Notes: a model not told the origin generated them from the letters alone. Positions 45,345 through 55,327 are shown, counted from the first letter of the stretch. The stretch is 64,000 nt of DNA from Polaribacter sp. Hel1_33_78 (GCF_900106075.1 NZ_LT629794.1:2563501-2627500), one strand, 5' to 3'. A program made the numbers and translations.

Positions 45345-46766
45345 TTAATTTCTTTCATTCATACCTGCAATTTTATCTTCTTGCAAAATTTCGTTTGTTT
45401 CTTCTTGTACTTTTCTCAACACGATTTCCAATTCCTCTATTGACATCTCTAACGAAGTAGAAATGTCATTATCTGCAATTAAATTCAATAGCGCCTTATC
45501 TTGCGCTCTTCCTCTATTCATGGCTTCATTATAACCAATATTCTCATTAAAAGTAACTAAAGAATATTTAGAAAAATATTCGGTCGGAAATATTTTTTCT
45601 AAATCCATTTCTATTTTTCTTTTTTCTTTAAAAATCGGATTCGCAACGTGATCTTTCATCTCATGAAAATTATCAATCGCCAGATCTGCAATGGCATCTG
45701 TATCGTGTTTTCTAGCTTTCTGATATGCTTTAAAAACGGCTTCCCAAGTTTCTAAATTTTGATTTAAAATTTCATCAAACACAAAAACATCCTCAAAAGA
45801 AGCATTCATACCTTGCCCATAAAAAGGCACAATAGCATGCGAAGAATCACCAATTAATAAAGTTTTATTTTTATAACTCCAAGGTGAACATTTTATAGTT
45901 CCCAACGGCCCTGTTGGATTGTTTATAAACTCCTCTTTTATATTGGGAATTAAAGCCAAAGCATCTGGGAACTCTTTCTCGAAAAATGCTGTAATTTTAT
46001 CTTCTGAAGTTAAATTCTCAAAATTAAATTCACCTTCATCATAACTTAAAAATAAAGTTACCGTGAAACTTCCGTCCATATTTGGCAGCGCAATTAACAT
46101 AAAATCACCACGAGGCCAAATATGCAAGTGCTCTTTACTTATTTGATGAGTGCCCATTTTATTAGCAGGAATTTCTAATTCTTTATACCCATGATTTAAG
46201 TAGTTTTGAGAATAACTAAACAAAAATTTACGCTCAGAAATATAGCTTTTTCGCAATGATGAGCCAGCTCCATCTGAACCAAAAATTACATCAGCATGAA
46301 CAAAGAACTCCTCTTTAGTTTGATAATCTTTAAAATGAGCAACTGTATTTTCTATATCTACAGTTCTACACTGTTTATTAAAATGAATAGTTACATTGTC
46401 GTGTTTTTCTGCTTCGTCTAATAAAAGAGCATTCAAATTACCTCTAGAAATTGAATTTATAAATTCATTTTCTCTCCCTGAATAATTTGAAGAAAAGGTT
46501 TTTCCGTGTGCATCGTGCATTAATCTACCAAACATAGGAATACAAAATTCTCTTGCCTTTTCCTCCATTCCACATAAACGCAATGCCTTTAAACCTCTGT
46601 CTGATAATGCTAAATTTATACTTCTTCCCGCAGAAATATTTGTAGTTCTTAAATCTGGTCTACTCTCATATACTTCTACTTCAAAACCTCTTTGTGCAAG
46701 TCTTAAAGCTAGCAATGAACCGCAAAGTCCTGCTCCAATAATTAGTATTTTATCTTTTTTATTCAT
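45345..46766 (-). CDS. kmo: Kynurenine 3-monooxygenase
   Basis: The 473-residue FAD monooxygenase has the dinucleotide motif GAGLCG (11-16), the SAGRSINLALSDRG segment typical of Kmo, and GDSSHAIVPFYGQGMNASFED. It hydroxylates kynurenine to 3-hydroxykynurenine. Kmo proteins are membrane-associated by the C-terminus in eukaryotes; no clear TM is visible here. It abuts kynU with no gap. Confidence 0.96.
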   Translation of the reverse strand: MNKKDKILIIGAGLCGSLLALRLAQRGFEVEVYESRPDLRTTNISAGRSINLALSDRGLKALRLCGMEEKAREFCIPMFGRLMHDAHGKTFSSNYSGRENEFINSISRGNLNALLLDEAEKHDNVTIHFNKQCRTVDIENTVAHFKDYQTKEEFFVHADVIFGSDGAGSSLRKSYISERKFLFSYSQNYLNHGYKELEIPANKMGTHQISKEHLHIWPRGDFMLIALPNMDGSFTVTLFLSYDEGEFNFENLTSEDKITAFFEKEFPDALALIPNIKEEFINNPTGPLGTIKCSPWSYKNKTLLIGDSSHAIVPFYGQGMNASFEDVFVFDEILNQNLETWEAVFKAYQKARKHDTDAIADLAIDNFHEMKDHVANPIFKEKRKIEMDLEKIFPTEYFSKYSLVTFNENIGYNEAMNRGRAQDKALLNLIADNDISTSLEMSIEELEIVLRKVQEETNEILQEDKIAGMNERN

Positions 46767-48026
46767 TTATAGCAAATCTTTTAAAATTGAAACCATTCTA
46801 TATACATCTTCAAACGAAGTATACATTGGTACGGGTGCACAACGTATTACATCTGGCTCTCTCCAATCGGTTATAATATTATTTTCTGTTAGTTTTTTAT
46901 GTAAACTTTTGTCTGCATTTTTTACTTGAATGGACAATTGACATCCTCGTTCTTTTGGATTTAATGGTGTAATAATCTTAATGTTTTCAGAATTAATTTC
47001 ATTAATTAGAAACTCAAAATAACCTGTCAACTTTTCTGACTTATCTCTTAAAGAATCCATTCCAACCTCGTCAAACATATCTAAAGATGCTTTTATTGCA
47101 GCCATCGATAATATTGGCGGATTTGACAATTGCCAACCTTCTGCTCCTTGCATCACATCAAATGGTTGACGCATGTTAAAACGGGTTTCTTTATTATGAT
47201 TCCACCAACCAGCAAAACGCGGTAAATCTTTATTTTTAGCATGCTTTTCGTGCACAAATAATCCTGCTAAACTTCCTGGACCAGCATTTAAATATTTATA
47301 CGTACACCAAGCTGCAAAATCTACCCCAGAATCATGTAAATTTGGTTGAATGTTACCTGCTCCATGCGCTAAGTCAATTCCAACAATACACTTTTTAGAA
47401 TGTCCTATTTCTGCAATTTTTTTTATATCTAAAAACTGACCTGTATAATAATTTACGCCTCCAATTAATAACAATGCAATTTCGTTTCCTTGTTCCGAAA
47501 CAATTTGTTCTAAATCTTCAATTCTTAATAATACCTCGTCTTTTCTTGGTTTCCATTCAATAACGTCATCTTCTGAAAAACCGTGAAACTTAAGTTGCGA
47601 TTGCACTGCATATCTGTCTGAAGGAAAAGCGTCACTTTCTATAACAATTTTATATTTTGCTTTCGTTGGTCTATAAAATGAAACCATCAAAAGATGCAAA
47701 TTAGTTGTTAATGTATTCATCACTACAACTTCAATTGGTTTTGCACCAACAATTCTTGCCATTTTATCCGTTAGCAATTCATGGTAATTCAACCATGGAT
47801 TCTTTGCTTCAAAATGACCTTCAACTCCAAGATTTGCCCAATCTTCTAATTCTTGATTGATATAGTCTTTTGTAGATTTTGGCTGTAAACCAAGAGAATT
47901 TCCAGTAAAATACAACCAATCGCTGCCGTTTTTATCTTTCGGAATATGAAATCGATTTCGTAGATAAGAAATTTTATCTTCTTTATCTTGTTGTTTAGCG
48001 TATGCTAAAGAATTTTGATACTGCAT
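46767..48026 (-). CDS. kynU: Kynureninase
   Basis: The 419-residue PLP enzyme has the fold-type I signature with the cofactor Lys at residue 244 (WCTYKYLNAGPGS) and GIDLAHGAGN before it. It hydrolyses 3-hydroxykynurenine to 3-hydroxyanthranilate and alanine. It is the first gene of the leftward cluster; a TATATTTG box lies 21 bases upstream. Confidence 0.96.
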   Translation of the reverse strand: MQYQNSLAYAKQQDKEDKISYLRNRFHIPKDKNGSDWLYFTGNSLGLQPKSTKDYINQELEDWANLGVEGHFEAKNPWLNYHELLTDKMARIVGAKPIEVVVMNTLTTNLHLLMVSFYRPTKAKYKIVIESDAFPSDRYAVQSQLKFHGFSEDDVIEWKPRKDEVLLRIEDLEQIVSEQGNEIALLLIGGVNYYTGQFLDIKKIAEIGHSKKCIVGIDLAHGAGNIQPNLHDSGVDFAAWCTYKYLNAGPGSLAGLFVHEKHAKNKDLPRFAGWWNHNKETRFNMRQPFDVMQGAEGWQLSNPPILSMAAIKASLDMFDEVGMDSLRDKSEKLTGYFEFLINEINSENIKIITPLNPKERGCQLSIQVKNADKSLHKKLTENNIITDWREPDVIRCAPVPMYTSFEDVYRMVSILKDLL

Positions 48027-48047
48027 CTAATAAAAAATGATTTACCT

Positions 48048-48055
48048 CAAATATA
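48048..48055 (-). promoter_or_regulatory. Candidate -7 box of kynurenine operon
   Basis: The minus strand reads TATATTTG 21 bases before the kynU start. A weak CTG replaces TTG about 20 bases upstream. Confidence 0.45.
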
Positions 48056-48126
48056 AAACAATCCTATTGAGAATTCAGTTTTTTGAGTTTTGATTTTTTG
48101 TATTTTAGCTGAAAAATATCTTATTA

Positions 48127-49314
48127 ATGAAAATCATAAAGCTTTTTTTTCTATTACTATTGACTGTTTCCCTGTCTTGTAAAGACAGTGAAAAAACGAT
48201 GACTGAATTAGAAAACGTGCGAACAGCTATAAAAAAAGTATTTGCTCCGGACAAAAGAGTTGAATTATTTGATATTCAATTCGAATTTTTGAATAATCAA
48301 ATAATTTTAAAAGGAGAAACTACTTCTAAAAAAGCGCTTTCTATACTTCAAGATAGTTTAAATAAAAGAAACGTTGACTTCATCAATGCAGTTCGCATTT
48401 TGCCAGATTCTGCGGTAGGAAATCAACAATTTGCGGTAGCGAGAAATTCAGTTATAAACATTCGTTCTCAACCAAAACACTCTGCTGAATTAGGTACTCA
48501 AGGTTTATTAGGAATGGCTTTAAAAGTACTGGATAAAAAAGGTGATTTTTATAGAATTCAAACTCCTGATAATTATATCTCTTGGGTTGATAAAGGAGGA
48601 ATTACACGAATGAATAAGACTGAAATTGATACTTGGAATCGTTCTAAAAAAATAATTTTTACAAAGAATTTTGGTTATGTATACGGTGAAAAATCTGAAA
48701 ACGCTATAATTGTTTCTGATATTACTCTTGGAGGATCGCTGCAATATGTCTCTGAAGACCATCAATTTTATGAGGTAAAATATCCTGATAACAGAATTGG
48801 TTTTATCAAGAAAAATGAAGCTGTCATCTATCTTTCTTGGCTAAAAAACTTAAAAGCTACCCAAGAAAATATTGAATCAATATCTAGAACAATGATTGGT
48901 TTTCCTTATTTATGGGGAGGAACTTCTTCTAAAGGAATGGATTGCAGTGGATTTACAAAAATGGTTTATTTAATGAATGGGGTTATCATTCCAAGAGATG
49001 CTTCACAACAAATTAATGCAGGTAAAACTGTTGACATCAATTTAAAATTTGAAGGCTTAGAAAAAGGAGATTTGTTGTTCTTTGGAAGAAAAGCTACACC
49101 AGAAAAAAACCAAAGAGTAACGCATGTAGGAATTTGGTTGGGCAATGATAAAATGGAATTCATTCATGCATCTGGAAATGTACATTTGAGTTCTATGGAT
49201 AAAAACCAATCTCATTATGATGAAATGAATAGGAATCGTTATCTAGGTAGCAAACGTTATCTAAATATTGAAGATCATAATATTATTGACTTAAAAGAAA
49301 AAATAAAATTATAA
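48127..49314 (+). CDS. SH3-domain NlpC/P60 family lipoprotein (peptidoglycan endopeptidase)
   Basis: The 395-residue lipoprotein (Cys 18, LSC) has bacterial SH3-like domains (about 95-240) and a C-terminal NlpC/P60 domain. Its catalytic triad residues are visible as Cys in GMDCSGF, His in RVTHVGIW and His in FIHASGN. It should cleave the D-Glu-diamino acid bond in peptidoglycan stems in the periplasm. It is divergent from kynU and ends at a bidirectional terminator. Confidence 0.9.
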   Translation: MKIIKLFFLLLLTVSLSCKDSEKTMTELENVRTAIKKVFAPDKRVELFDIQFEFLNNQIILKGETTSKKALSILQDSLNKRNVDFINAVRILPDSAVGNQQFAVARNSVINIRSQPKHSAELGTQGLLGMALKVLDKKGDFYRIQTPDNYISWVDKGGITRMNKTEIDTWNRSKKIIFTKNFGYVYGEKSENAIIVSDITLGGSLQYVSEDHQFYEVKYPDNRIGFIKKNEAVIYLSWLKNLKATQENIESISRTMIGFPYLWGGTSSKGMDCSGFTKMVYLMNGVIIPRDASQQINAGKTVDINLKFEGLEKGDLLFFGRKATPEKNQRVTHVGIWLGNDKMEFIHASGNVHLSSMDKNQSHYDEMNRNRYLGSKRYLNIEDHNIIDLKEKIKL

Positions 49315-49382
49315 CTCAACCATTAATATTGGCCTGTATTTCATTTCTGACTTCAAAGAAACAAGAAAAAAAAGCTTAAAAA

Positions 49383-49424
49383 AATACCCTTCAGTTTCTT
49401 AAAATCCGAAGGGTATTCTTTTTT
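49383..49424. terminator. Bidirectional terminator between NlpC/P60 and serB-serA genes
   Basis: AATACCCTTC and GAAGGGTATT form a 10-bp stem with T runs on both sides, between two convergent genes. Confidence 0.82.
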
Positions 49425-49441
49425 AAAATTTAAAGAGATAG

Positions 49442-51334
49442 TTAATACAAAACTCTAAACTTAATTGTTCCCTCTACGTTTCGTAATTTTTCAATTACCT
49501 CTTTGTTGTATTCTTTATCTAAATCTGTAATTACATAACCAACTTTAGGATCGGTAGATAAATACTGACCCGTAATATTCAAATCATATTTTGCTAAAAT
49601 CTTATTGATTTTTGCCATTACGCCTGGAACATTTTTATGAATGTGTAAAAAACGATGCGCATTGGTTTGTCTTGGTAAACGAATATTTGGGAAGTTTACA
49701 GCATCCACCGTATTTCCAGAATTTATATAGGCCATAATTTTACTAGGAACAAAATCTGCAATATCTCTCTGAGCTTCTTCTGTACTTCCGCCAACATGTG
49801 GTGTTAAAATAACGTTTGACAACCCTTTTAACTCTGTGTAAAACTCTCCGTTTTTTCTTGGTTCAGAAGGATAAACATCAACCGCCGCACCCGCTATTTT
49901 TCCGCTTTTCAATGCATTTGCTAATGCATTAATATCAACTACAAATCCACGAGAAAGGTTTACTAAATGAGCACCATCTTTCATTTGAGAGATTTCTGTT
50001 TCTCCGAAGAAGTTTTTATTCGCTGCATTATCATCAACATGCAAAGTAATCACGTCAGAAATTCCCAGCAACTCTTTTAAAGTATTCATTTTAGTTGCAT
50101 TACCTAGTGCCAATTTATCTTCAACGTCATAATAATAAACATCCATTCCTAAAGCTTCCGCCAATACAGATAATTGTTTACCAATATTACCGTAACCTAT
50201 AATTCCTAGCTTCTTACCACGAACTTCTCTACTACCTTCTGCTGTCTTATTCCACTGACCATTATGTATTTCTGTACTTCTCTGAAAAACACTACGCATT
50301 AACATAATAATTTCTCCAATTGCCAACTCTACTACAGAGCGTGTATTACTATAAGGAGCATTAAAAACAACGATTCCTTTTTCTTTACAAGCTTCTAAAT
50401 CAATTTGTTTTGTCCCAATACAAAAAGCACTTACTACCATCAATTTTTCAGCAGCAGCAACAACTCTTTGTGTAACGTTTGTTTTAGAACGAATACCTAA
50501 AACATGCACGTCTTTTATCTTTTCTATCAATTCATCTTCAGACAAACTTTTAGAAACTGTCTCGACTGAGAAACCATCTGTAGATAACTTCGAGAAAGCA
50601 TCTGGATGCACGTTTTCTAATAATAAAATTTTAATTCTATTCTTGGGATATGAGATATTTCTTGGCAACTTGTTTACGTATAAAAATTCATCTAAATTTG
50701 GGGCAATATGGTCAGCATTTTCTGTTGTTTTAACTCTTGAAACGTTTTCTGTATAAGCAAAAAACTTATCTGCCACTCCAGCTTCACGAGTTACATAATC
50801 ACTGTACCCATCACCAATTACTTGTATTTCTCCTTCTAGATTCATGTCTTTTAGACACTGTATTTTTCCGTTGTGTTGGGAAAGTGGATTATCAGCATCA
50901 AAACTAATAATTTTTCCGTCTTTTGCAAACTTAAACGTATTTGCGAACACTCTTTCTGAAGGGATATTGTATTCTTCTACAATAGGATCTATAAATTCTT
51001 TAAATCCACAAGAAATCACATAAATATTATCCGCAAAATTTTCAAAAAATTCTTTGTTACTTTCTATCGATTTTGATACTTGTTTTTTTAAAGCTGCTAC
51101 TAAACCTGATAAATCAGCTTCATTCGCGTTTAACAACTTAATTCTTCTTTCTAAAGATTCTGTGAAAGATATTTCACCATCAATCCCTAAATTAGTAATA
51201 TCTATTATTTCTTGAATAATTTCTCCTTTTTTAGGGTTGTCTTGAAGCGTAATTTCAGCTAAAACATCTAATGCTTCTACACGCGTTAAAGTGCTATCAA
51301 AATCGAAAATATAATTTCTTTTTTCGGTAATCAT
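49442..51334 (-). CDS. serA: Phosphoserine phosphatase-phosphoglycerate dehydrogenase fusion (SerB-SerA)
   Basis: The 630-residue protein fuses two serine-pathway enzymes. Residues 1-220 are a HAD phosphatase with nucleophile motif DFDST (10-14) and a later GDGYSD. Residues about 230-550 are a 3-phosphoglycerate dehydrogenase with VRGKKLGIIGYGNIGKQ and TPHVGGSTEEA. Residues 555-630 are an ACT regulatory domain. It would catalyse steps one and three from 3-phosphoglycerate; SerC is not here. It is monocistronic. Confidence 0.93.
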   Translation of the reverse strand: MITEKRNYIFDFDSTLTRVEALDVLAEITLQDNPKKGEIIQEIIDITNLGIDGEISFTESLERRIKLLNANEADLSGLVAALKKQVSKSIESNKEFFENFADNIYVISCGFKEFIDPIVEEYNIPSERVFANTFKFAKDGKIISFDADNPLSQHNGKIQCLKDMNLEGEIQVIGDGYSDYVTREAGVADKFFAYTENVSRVKTTENADHIAPNLDEFLYVNKLPRNISYPKNRIKILLLENVHPDAFSKLSTDGFSVETVSKSLSEDELIEKIKDVHVLGIRSKTNVTQRVVAAAEKLMVVSAFCIGTKQIDLEACKEKGIVVFNAPYSNTRSVVELAIGEIIMLMRSVFQRSTEIHNGQWNKTAEGSREVRGKKLGIIGYGNIGKQLSVLAEALGMDVYYYDVEDKLALGNATKMNTLKELLGISDVITLHVDDNAANKNFFGETEISQMKDGAHLVNLSRGFVVDINALANALKSGKIAGAAVDVYPSEPRKNGEFYTELKGLSNVILTPHVGGSTEEAQRDIADFVPSKIMAYINSGNTVDAVNFPNIRLPRQTNAHRFLHIHKNVPGVMAKINKILAKYDLNITGQYLSTDPKVGYVITDLDKEYNKEVIEKLRNVEGTIKFRVLY

Positions 51335-51374
51335 TTCTTTCAGAATCTGAGTTGTTTTTAAGCAAGTAAATCTA

Positions 51375-51382
51375 CAAATTTA
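51375..51382 (-). promoter_or_regulatory. Candidate -7 box of serB-serA
   Basis: The minus strand reads TAAATTTG 40 bases before the ATG. No -33 TTG was found. Confidence 0.4.
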
Positions 51383-51476
51383 GCAGGTAAGTAAGAAGTA
51401 ATTGTATAGTTTTATGATATCTATTTTATATAGTTTAAATATCAAAAAACTTTACAAAAAAAAACACATTAACCTC

Positions 51477-52298
51477 TTAAAAATTATGAAATCCCAAAAG
51501 AAGCAACCACCAAACAATTGGTAACGACTCTACCCAAAAAGAACTATAGTATTTAGATTGATCTGTTTTTGCCCTCATTACCAGAATAATCAATAGAAAA
51601 AAGAAAATCATAAATGGTGTTTTTACCACATTTGAAGTAGTGAATAAATATTCTAAAACTAATGAAAGTACCAGCAACATTAAACCTAATTTTTTGGCGT
51701 TTCTGATACCGATTTTCTGAGGAATTGTTTGCAAAGAAATAGCATCATATTTTACATCCCTGATATCAAAAGGCACTATTAAAACCACTACAATTAAAAA
51801 ACGTTGCAACATTATTAACATAATATTTATGGAAATTTCTCTATCTACATCAACTAAAGGTATTAATACAGTAAATCCTGTCCAAACTAATGCTACAACT
51901 ACAATTTTCAAATAACTCACCTGACGCAAACTTTTATGAAATCCACTTAAAAAAGGAACAGCATACAAAAATGTAAGTAGTATGAGTGGAATTATATAAA
52001 GCAGCGTATTTTTGGGAATTAGATAGCCATAATAACCCATTCCTATAAAGCAAAAAAAAGAAAATATTTGGATTATTTTTAAATTTTTTGTTAGCCTTCT
52101 ATGATGTAATTTTGCAACACTAGCATATTTAACAAAATTATAACCCGTAATCGTTCCGAAGAAAATAAAATAATTTAAATTCTCATTATAAGATAGTCCA
52201 AAATATTGTTCAGTGATCCTTACAAAAGCATAAACAGTGAAACCCACGTGAATACTGGCATTGATATAAAAATTAAATATTATTTTAAAAAAATTCAT
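51477..52298 (-). CDS. UbiA-like polytopic membrane protein
   Basis: The 273-residue protein has about eight membrane segments. PFDIRDVKYD near residue 177 resembles the second Asp-rich motif of UbiA prenyltransferases, while the first motif is degenerate (GYNFVKYASVA, lacking the Asp pair). Either it is a divergent prenyltransferase or it has lost activity. It stands alone, 142 bases upstream of serA on the same strand, and is divergent from gcvP. A TATTTTTG box lies 4 bases before its ATG. Confidence 0.72.
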   Translation of the reverse strand: MNFFKIIFNFYINASIHVGFTVYAFVRITEQYFGLSYNENLNYFIFFGTITGYNFVKYASVAKLHHRRLTKNLKIIQIFSFFCFIGMGYYGYLIPKNTLLYIIPLILLTFLYAVPFLSGFHKSLRQVSYLKIVVVALVWTGFTVLIPLVDVDREISINIMLIMLQRFLIVVVLIVPFDIRDVKYDAISLQTIPQKIGIRNAKKLGLMLLVLSLVLEYLFTTSNVVKTPFMIFFFLLIILVMRAKTDQSKYYSSFWVESLPIVWWLLLLGFHNF

Positions 52299-52395
52299 TA
52301 AACAAAAATAACCTTTCTGTTCATAACATCGATTTTTAGTTAATAATTAACATCATTTTATTCATTTTCAGGGAGTAATTAATTTATTTAATTCT

Positions 52396-52403
52396 TATTT
52401 TTG
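52396..52403 (+). promoter_or_regulatory. Candidate -7 box of gcvP
   Basis: TATTTTTG lies 80 bases before the gcvP ATG. No -33 TTG was found. The roughly 75-base leader shows no glycine riboswitch structure by eye. Confidence 0.35.
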
Positions 52404-52483
52404 AAGTGCCAAAAAAAATCTTTTTTTTCAAGCAAAAAAGAACACGAAATCGATTGAAATAAATCGTATACAAAACTTAATAA

Positions 52484-55327
52484 ATGAATACAAATTCGTT
52501 TCAACTTAGGCATATTGGTCCTAGTAATGCAGAGCAAGAAAAAATGTTAGCTACCATTAAAGCTAATAGTTTAGAGGACTTAATTAATGAAACTGTTCCT
52601 GATAATATCCGTCTAAAAAATCCTTTAGATTTAGAACCTGCTATGAGCGAATATCAGTATCTAGCGCATATAAAAGAACTTTCAGAAAAAAACAAAGTTT
52701 TTAAAAGTTATATAGGTTTAGGATATCATGAAGCAATTGTGCCAAGTGTAATTCAGCGTAATATTTTAGAAAACCCAGGTTGGTACACTGCTTACACTCC
52801 TTACCAAGCGGAAATTGCGCAAGGTAGATTAGAAGCTTTGTTGAATTACCAAACGATGATTTGCGATTTAACAGGCATGGAATTAGCAAATGCATCCTTA
52901 TTAGATGAATCTACCGCGGCTGCGGAAGCGATGGCATTGTTATTTGATGTTAGAGACCGAGCAAAGAAAAAATCGGGTGCACATAAGTTTTTTGTTTCTA
53001 ACGAAATACTACCACAAACTTTATCCTTATTGCAAACAAGATCAATTCCTATTGGGATTGAATTGGTAATTGGTAATCATGAAGATTTTAATTTTGGTGA
53101 TGATTTTTTCGGAGCAATTTTACAATATCCAGGGAAATTTGGGCAAATATTCGATTACGAAAGTTTTGTATCAAAAGCGAACAAAAATAAGATAAAAGTA
53201 GCTGTTGCTGCGGATATTTTATCCTTAGTAAAATTAAAAGCGCCCGGAGAATTTGGTGCTTCTGTAGTAGTAGGAACAACACAGCGATTCGGAATCCCTC
53301 TGGGTTACGGTGGTCCTCATGCAGCCTATTTTGCAACAAAAGAGGCTTATAAAAGGAGTATTCCTGGTCGTATTATTGGCGTTACCAAAGATAAAAATGG
53401 AAAACGTGCTTTGAGAATGGCTTTACAAACACGAGAGCAACATATTAAGCGCGAGAGAGCAACTTCAAATATTTGTACTGCACAAGTTTTATTAGCGGTA
53501 ATGGCAGGAATGTATGCTGTTTTTCATGGAAAAAGCGGAATACAATTTATAGCGGATTCTGTTCACAATAAAACAATCACTTTAGCTAATAAATTATCTG
53601 ATTTAGGAATTGAACAAACCAACACTTCTTATTTTGATACTATTACAGTTAAAGCTGAATCCCAAAAAGTGAAAGTTGTTGCTGAAGCAAACGGGATAAA
53701 CTTTAATTATATCGATGATAGAACTTTGTCTATATCTGTTAATGAGACTACTGGTTTAAAAGAATTAAATGCAATTATTGCTGTTTTTACAGAAGTTTTA
53801 AACTTAAATTCTAACACTATACCTTCTATTTCTAAAGTAAACAATATAGAAAAAAACGTACAAAGAAACACTTCATTTTTAGATAATGAAATATTTAACA
53901 CATATCAATCTGAAACTGATATGATGCGTTATATCAAAAAACTAGAGCGTAAAGATTTAGCATTGAATCACTCTATGATTTCTTTAGGCTCTTGTACAAT
54001 GAAACTAAATGCAGCTTCAGAAATGTTACCTTTAAGTAATCCACAATGGGGAAATATTCACCCTTTTGTACCGCTGAATCAAGCAGAAGGTTATCAAGAA
54101 GTTTTACAAAAACTAGAACACCAATTAAATATTGTAACTGGTTTTGCTGGTACTTCTTTGCAACCAAATTCTGGTGCGCAAGGAGAATTTGCAGGCTTAA
54201 TGACAATTAGAGCATATCATCAATCAAATGGAGATTCACATAGAAATATTTGTATAATTCCTGCTTCTGCTCACGGCACAAATCCTGCCTCTGCTGTTAT
54301 GGCAGGAATGAAAGTTATTGTTACCAAAACTGCTGAAAATGGAAATATAGATTTAGCTGATTTACTTGAAAAAGCTGAAATCCATAAAAATAATTTAGCC
54401 GCCTTAATGGTAACCTATCCTTCAACCCATGGAGTTTTTGAAAGTGAAATTCAAGAAATTACCAAAATAATTCATGATAACGGAGGTCAAGTTTATATGG
54501 ATGGTGCAAATATGAACGCCCAAGTTGGATTAACAAATCCTGCAACCATTGGTGCAGATGTTTGTCACCTAAACTTACACAAAACATTTGCCATTCCACA
54601 TGGCGGCGGTGGCCCAGGAGTTGGCCCAATTTGTGTAGCTCCGCAATTAGTACCATTTTTACCAACCAACCCTATCATTGCAACTGGAGGAAAAAATGCA
54701 ATTACTGCAATTTCCGCTGCACCTTGGGGTTCTGCTTTGGCGTGTTTAATTTCTTATGGATATATTACCATGTTAGGTGCAAAAGGGTTGACAGATTCAA
54801 CAAAAACAGCAATTTTAAATGCGAACTATATTAAAGAACGTTTAGAGGGCTATTACCCTACTTTATATACAGGTGAAAAAGGACGTGCAGCTCACGAAAT
54901 GATTATTGATTGCCGAGATTTTAAACAAAATGGGATTGAAGTTGTAGATATTGCAAAACGATTAATGGATTATGGTTTTCATGCACCCACTGTTTCCTTT
55001 CCAGTTGGCGGAACAATGATGATTGAGCCTACAGAATCTGAGAGTATTTCGGAATTAGATCGCTTTTGTGATGCAATGATTTCTATTCGTAAAGAAATAA
55101 CTGAAGCGACAAAGGAAAATGCAAATAATCCTCTGAAAAACGCGCCTCATACTCAAGAAATGCTAACCTCTGATGATTGGTCATTACCATATACAAGAAA
55201 GCAAGCTGCTTTTCCCTTAGCCTACATTGCTGATAATAAATTTTGGCCAACCGTAAGAAGAGTTGATGACGCCTATGGCGATAGAAACTTAATTTGTTCC
55301 TGCAACCCAATAGAAGATTATATGTAG
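52484..55327 (+). CDS. gcvP: Glycine dehydrogenase (aminomethyl-transferring), P protein
   Basis: The 947-residue single-chain P protein has two homologous halves, both fold-type I. The cofactor Lys is residue 700 in HLNLHKTFAIPHGGGGPG. It decarboxylates glycine and transfers the aminomethyl group to the H protein. The genes for T and H proteins are not nearby. The full length matches the one-chain type. It is monocistronic. Confidence 0.97.
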   Translation: MNTNSFQLRHIGPSNAEQEKMLATIKANSLEDLINETVPDNIRLKNPLDLEPAMSEYQYLAHIKELSEKNKVFKSYIGLGYHEAIVPSVIQRNILENPGWYTAYTPYQAEIAQGRLEALLNYQTMICDLTGMELANASLLDESTAAAEAMALLFDVRDRAKKKSGAHKFFVSNEILPQTLSLLQTRSIPIGIELVIGNHEDFNFGDDFFGAILQYPGKFGQIFDYESFVSKANKNKIKVAVAADILSLVKLKAPGEFGASVVVGTTQRFGIPLGYGGPHAAYFATKEAYKRSIPGRIIGVTKDKNGKRALRMALQTREQHIKRERATSNICTAQVLLAVMAGMYAVFHGKSGIQFIADSVHNKTITLANKLSDLGIEQTNTSYFDTITVKAESQKVKVVAEANGINFNYIDDRTLSISVNETTGLKELNAIIAVFTEVLNLNSNTIPSISKVNNIEKNVQRNTSFLDNEIFNTYQSETDMMRYIKKLERKDLALNHSMISLGSCTMKLNAASEMLPLSNPQWGNIHPFVPLNQAEGYQEVLQKLEHQLNIVTGFAGTSLQPNSGAQGEFAGLMTIRAYHQSNGDSHRNICIIPASAHGTNPASAVMAGMKVIVTKTAENGNIDLADLLEKAEIHKNNLAALMVTYPSTHGVFESEIQEITKIIHDNGGQVYMDGANMNAQVGLTNPATIGADVCHLNLHKTFAIPHGGGGPGVGPICVAPQLVPFLPTNPIIATGGKNAITAISAAPWGSALACLISYGYITMLGAKGLTDSTKTAILNANYIKERLEGYYPTLYTGEKGRAAHEMIIDCRDFKQNGIEVVDIAKRLMDYGFHAPTVSFPVGGTMMIEPTESESISELDRFCDAMISIRKEITEATKENANNPLKNAPHTQEMLTSDDWSLPYTRKQAAFPLAYIADNKFWPTVRRVDDAYGDRNLICSCNPIEDYM

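Noticed and set aside
52409..52483. Glycine riboswitch ahead of gcvP
   Set aside because: The leader is too short and shows no paired helices or conserved core of that class by eye.
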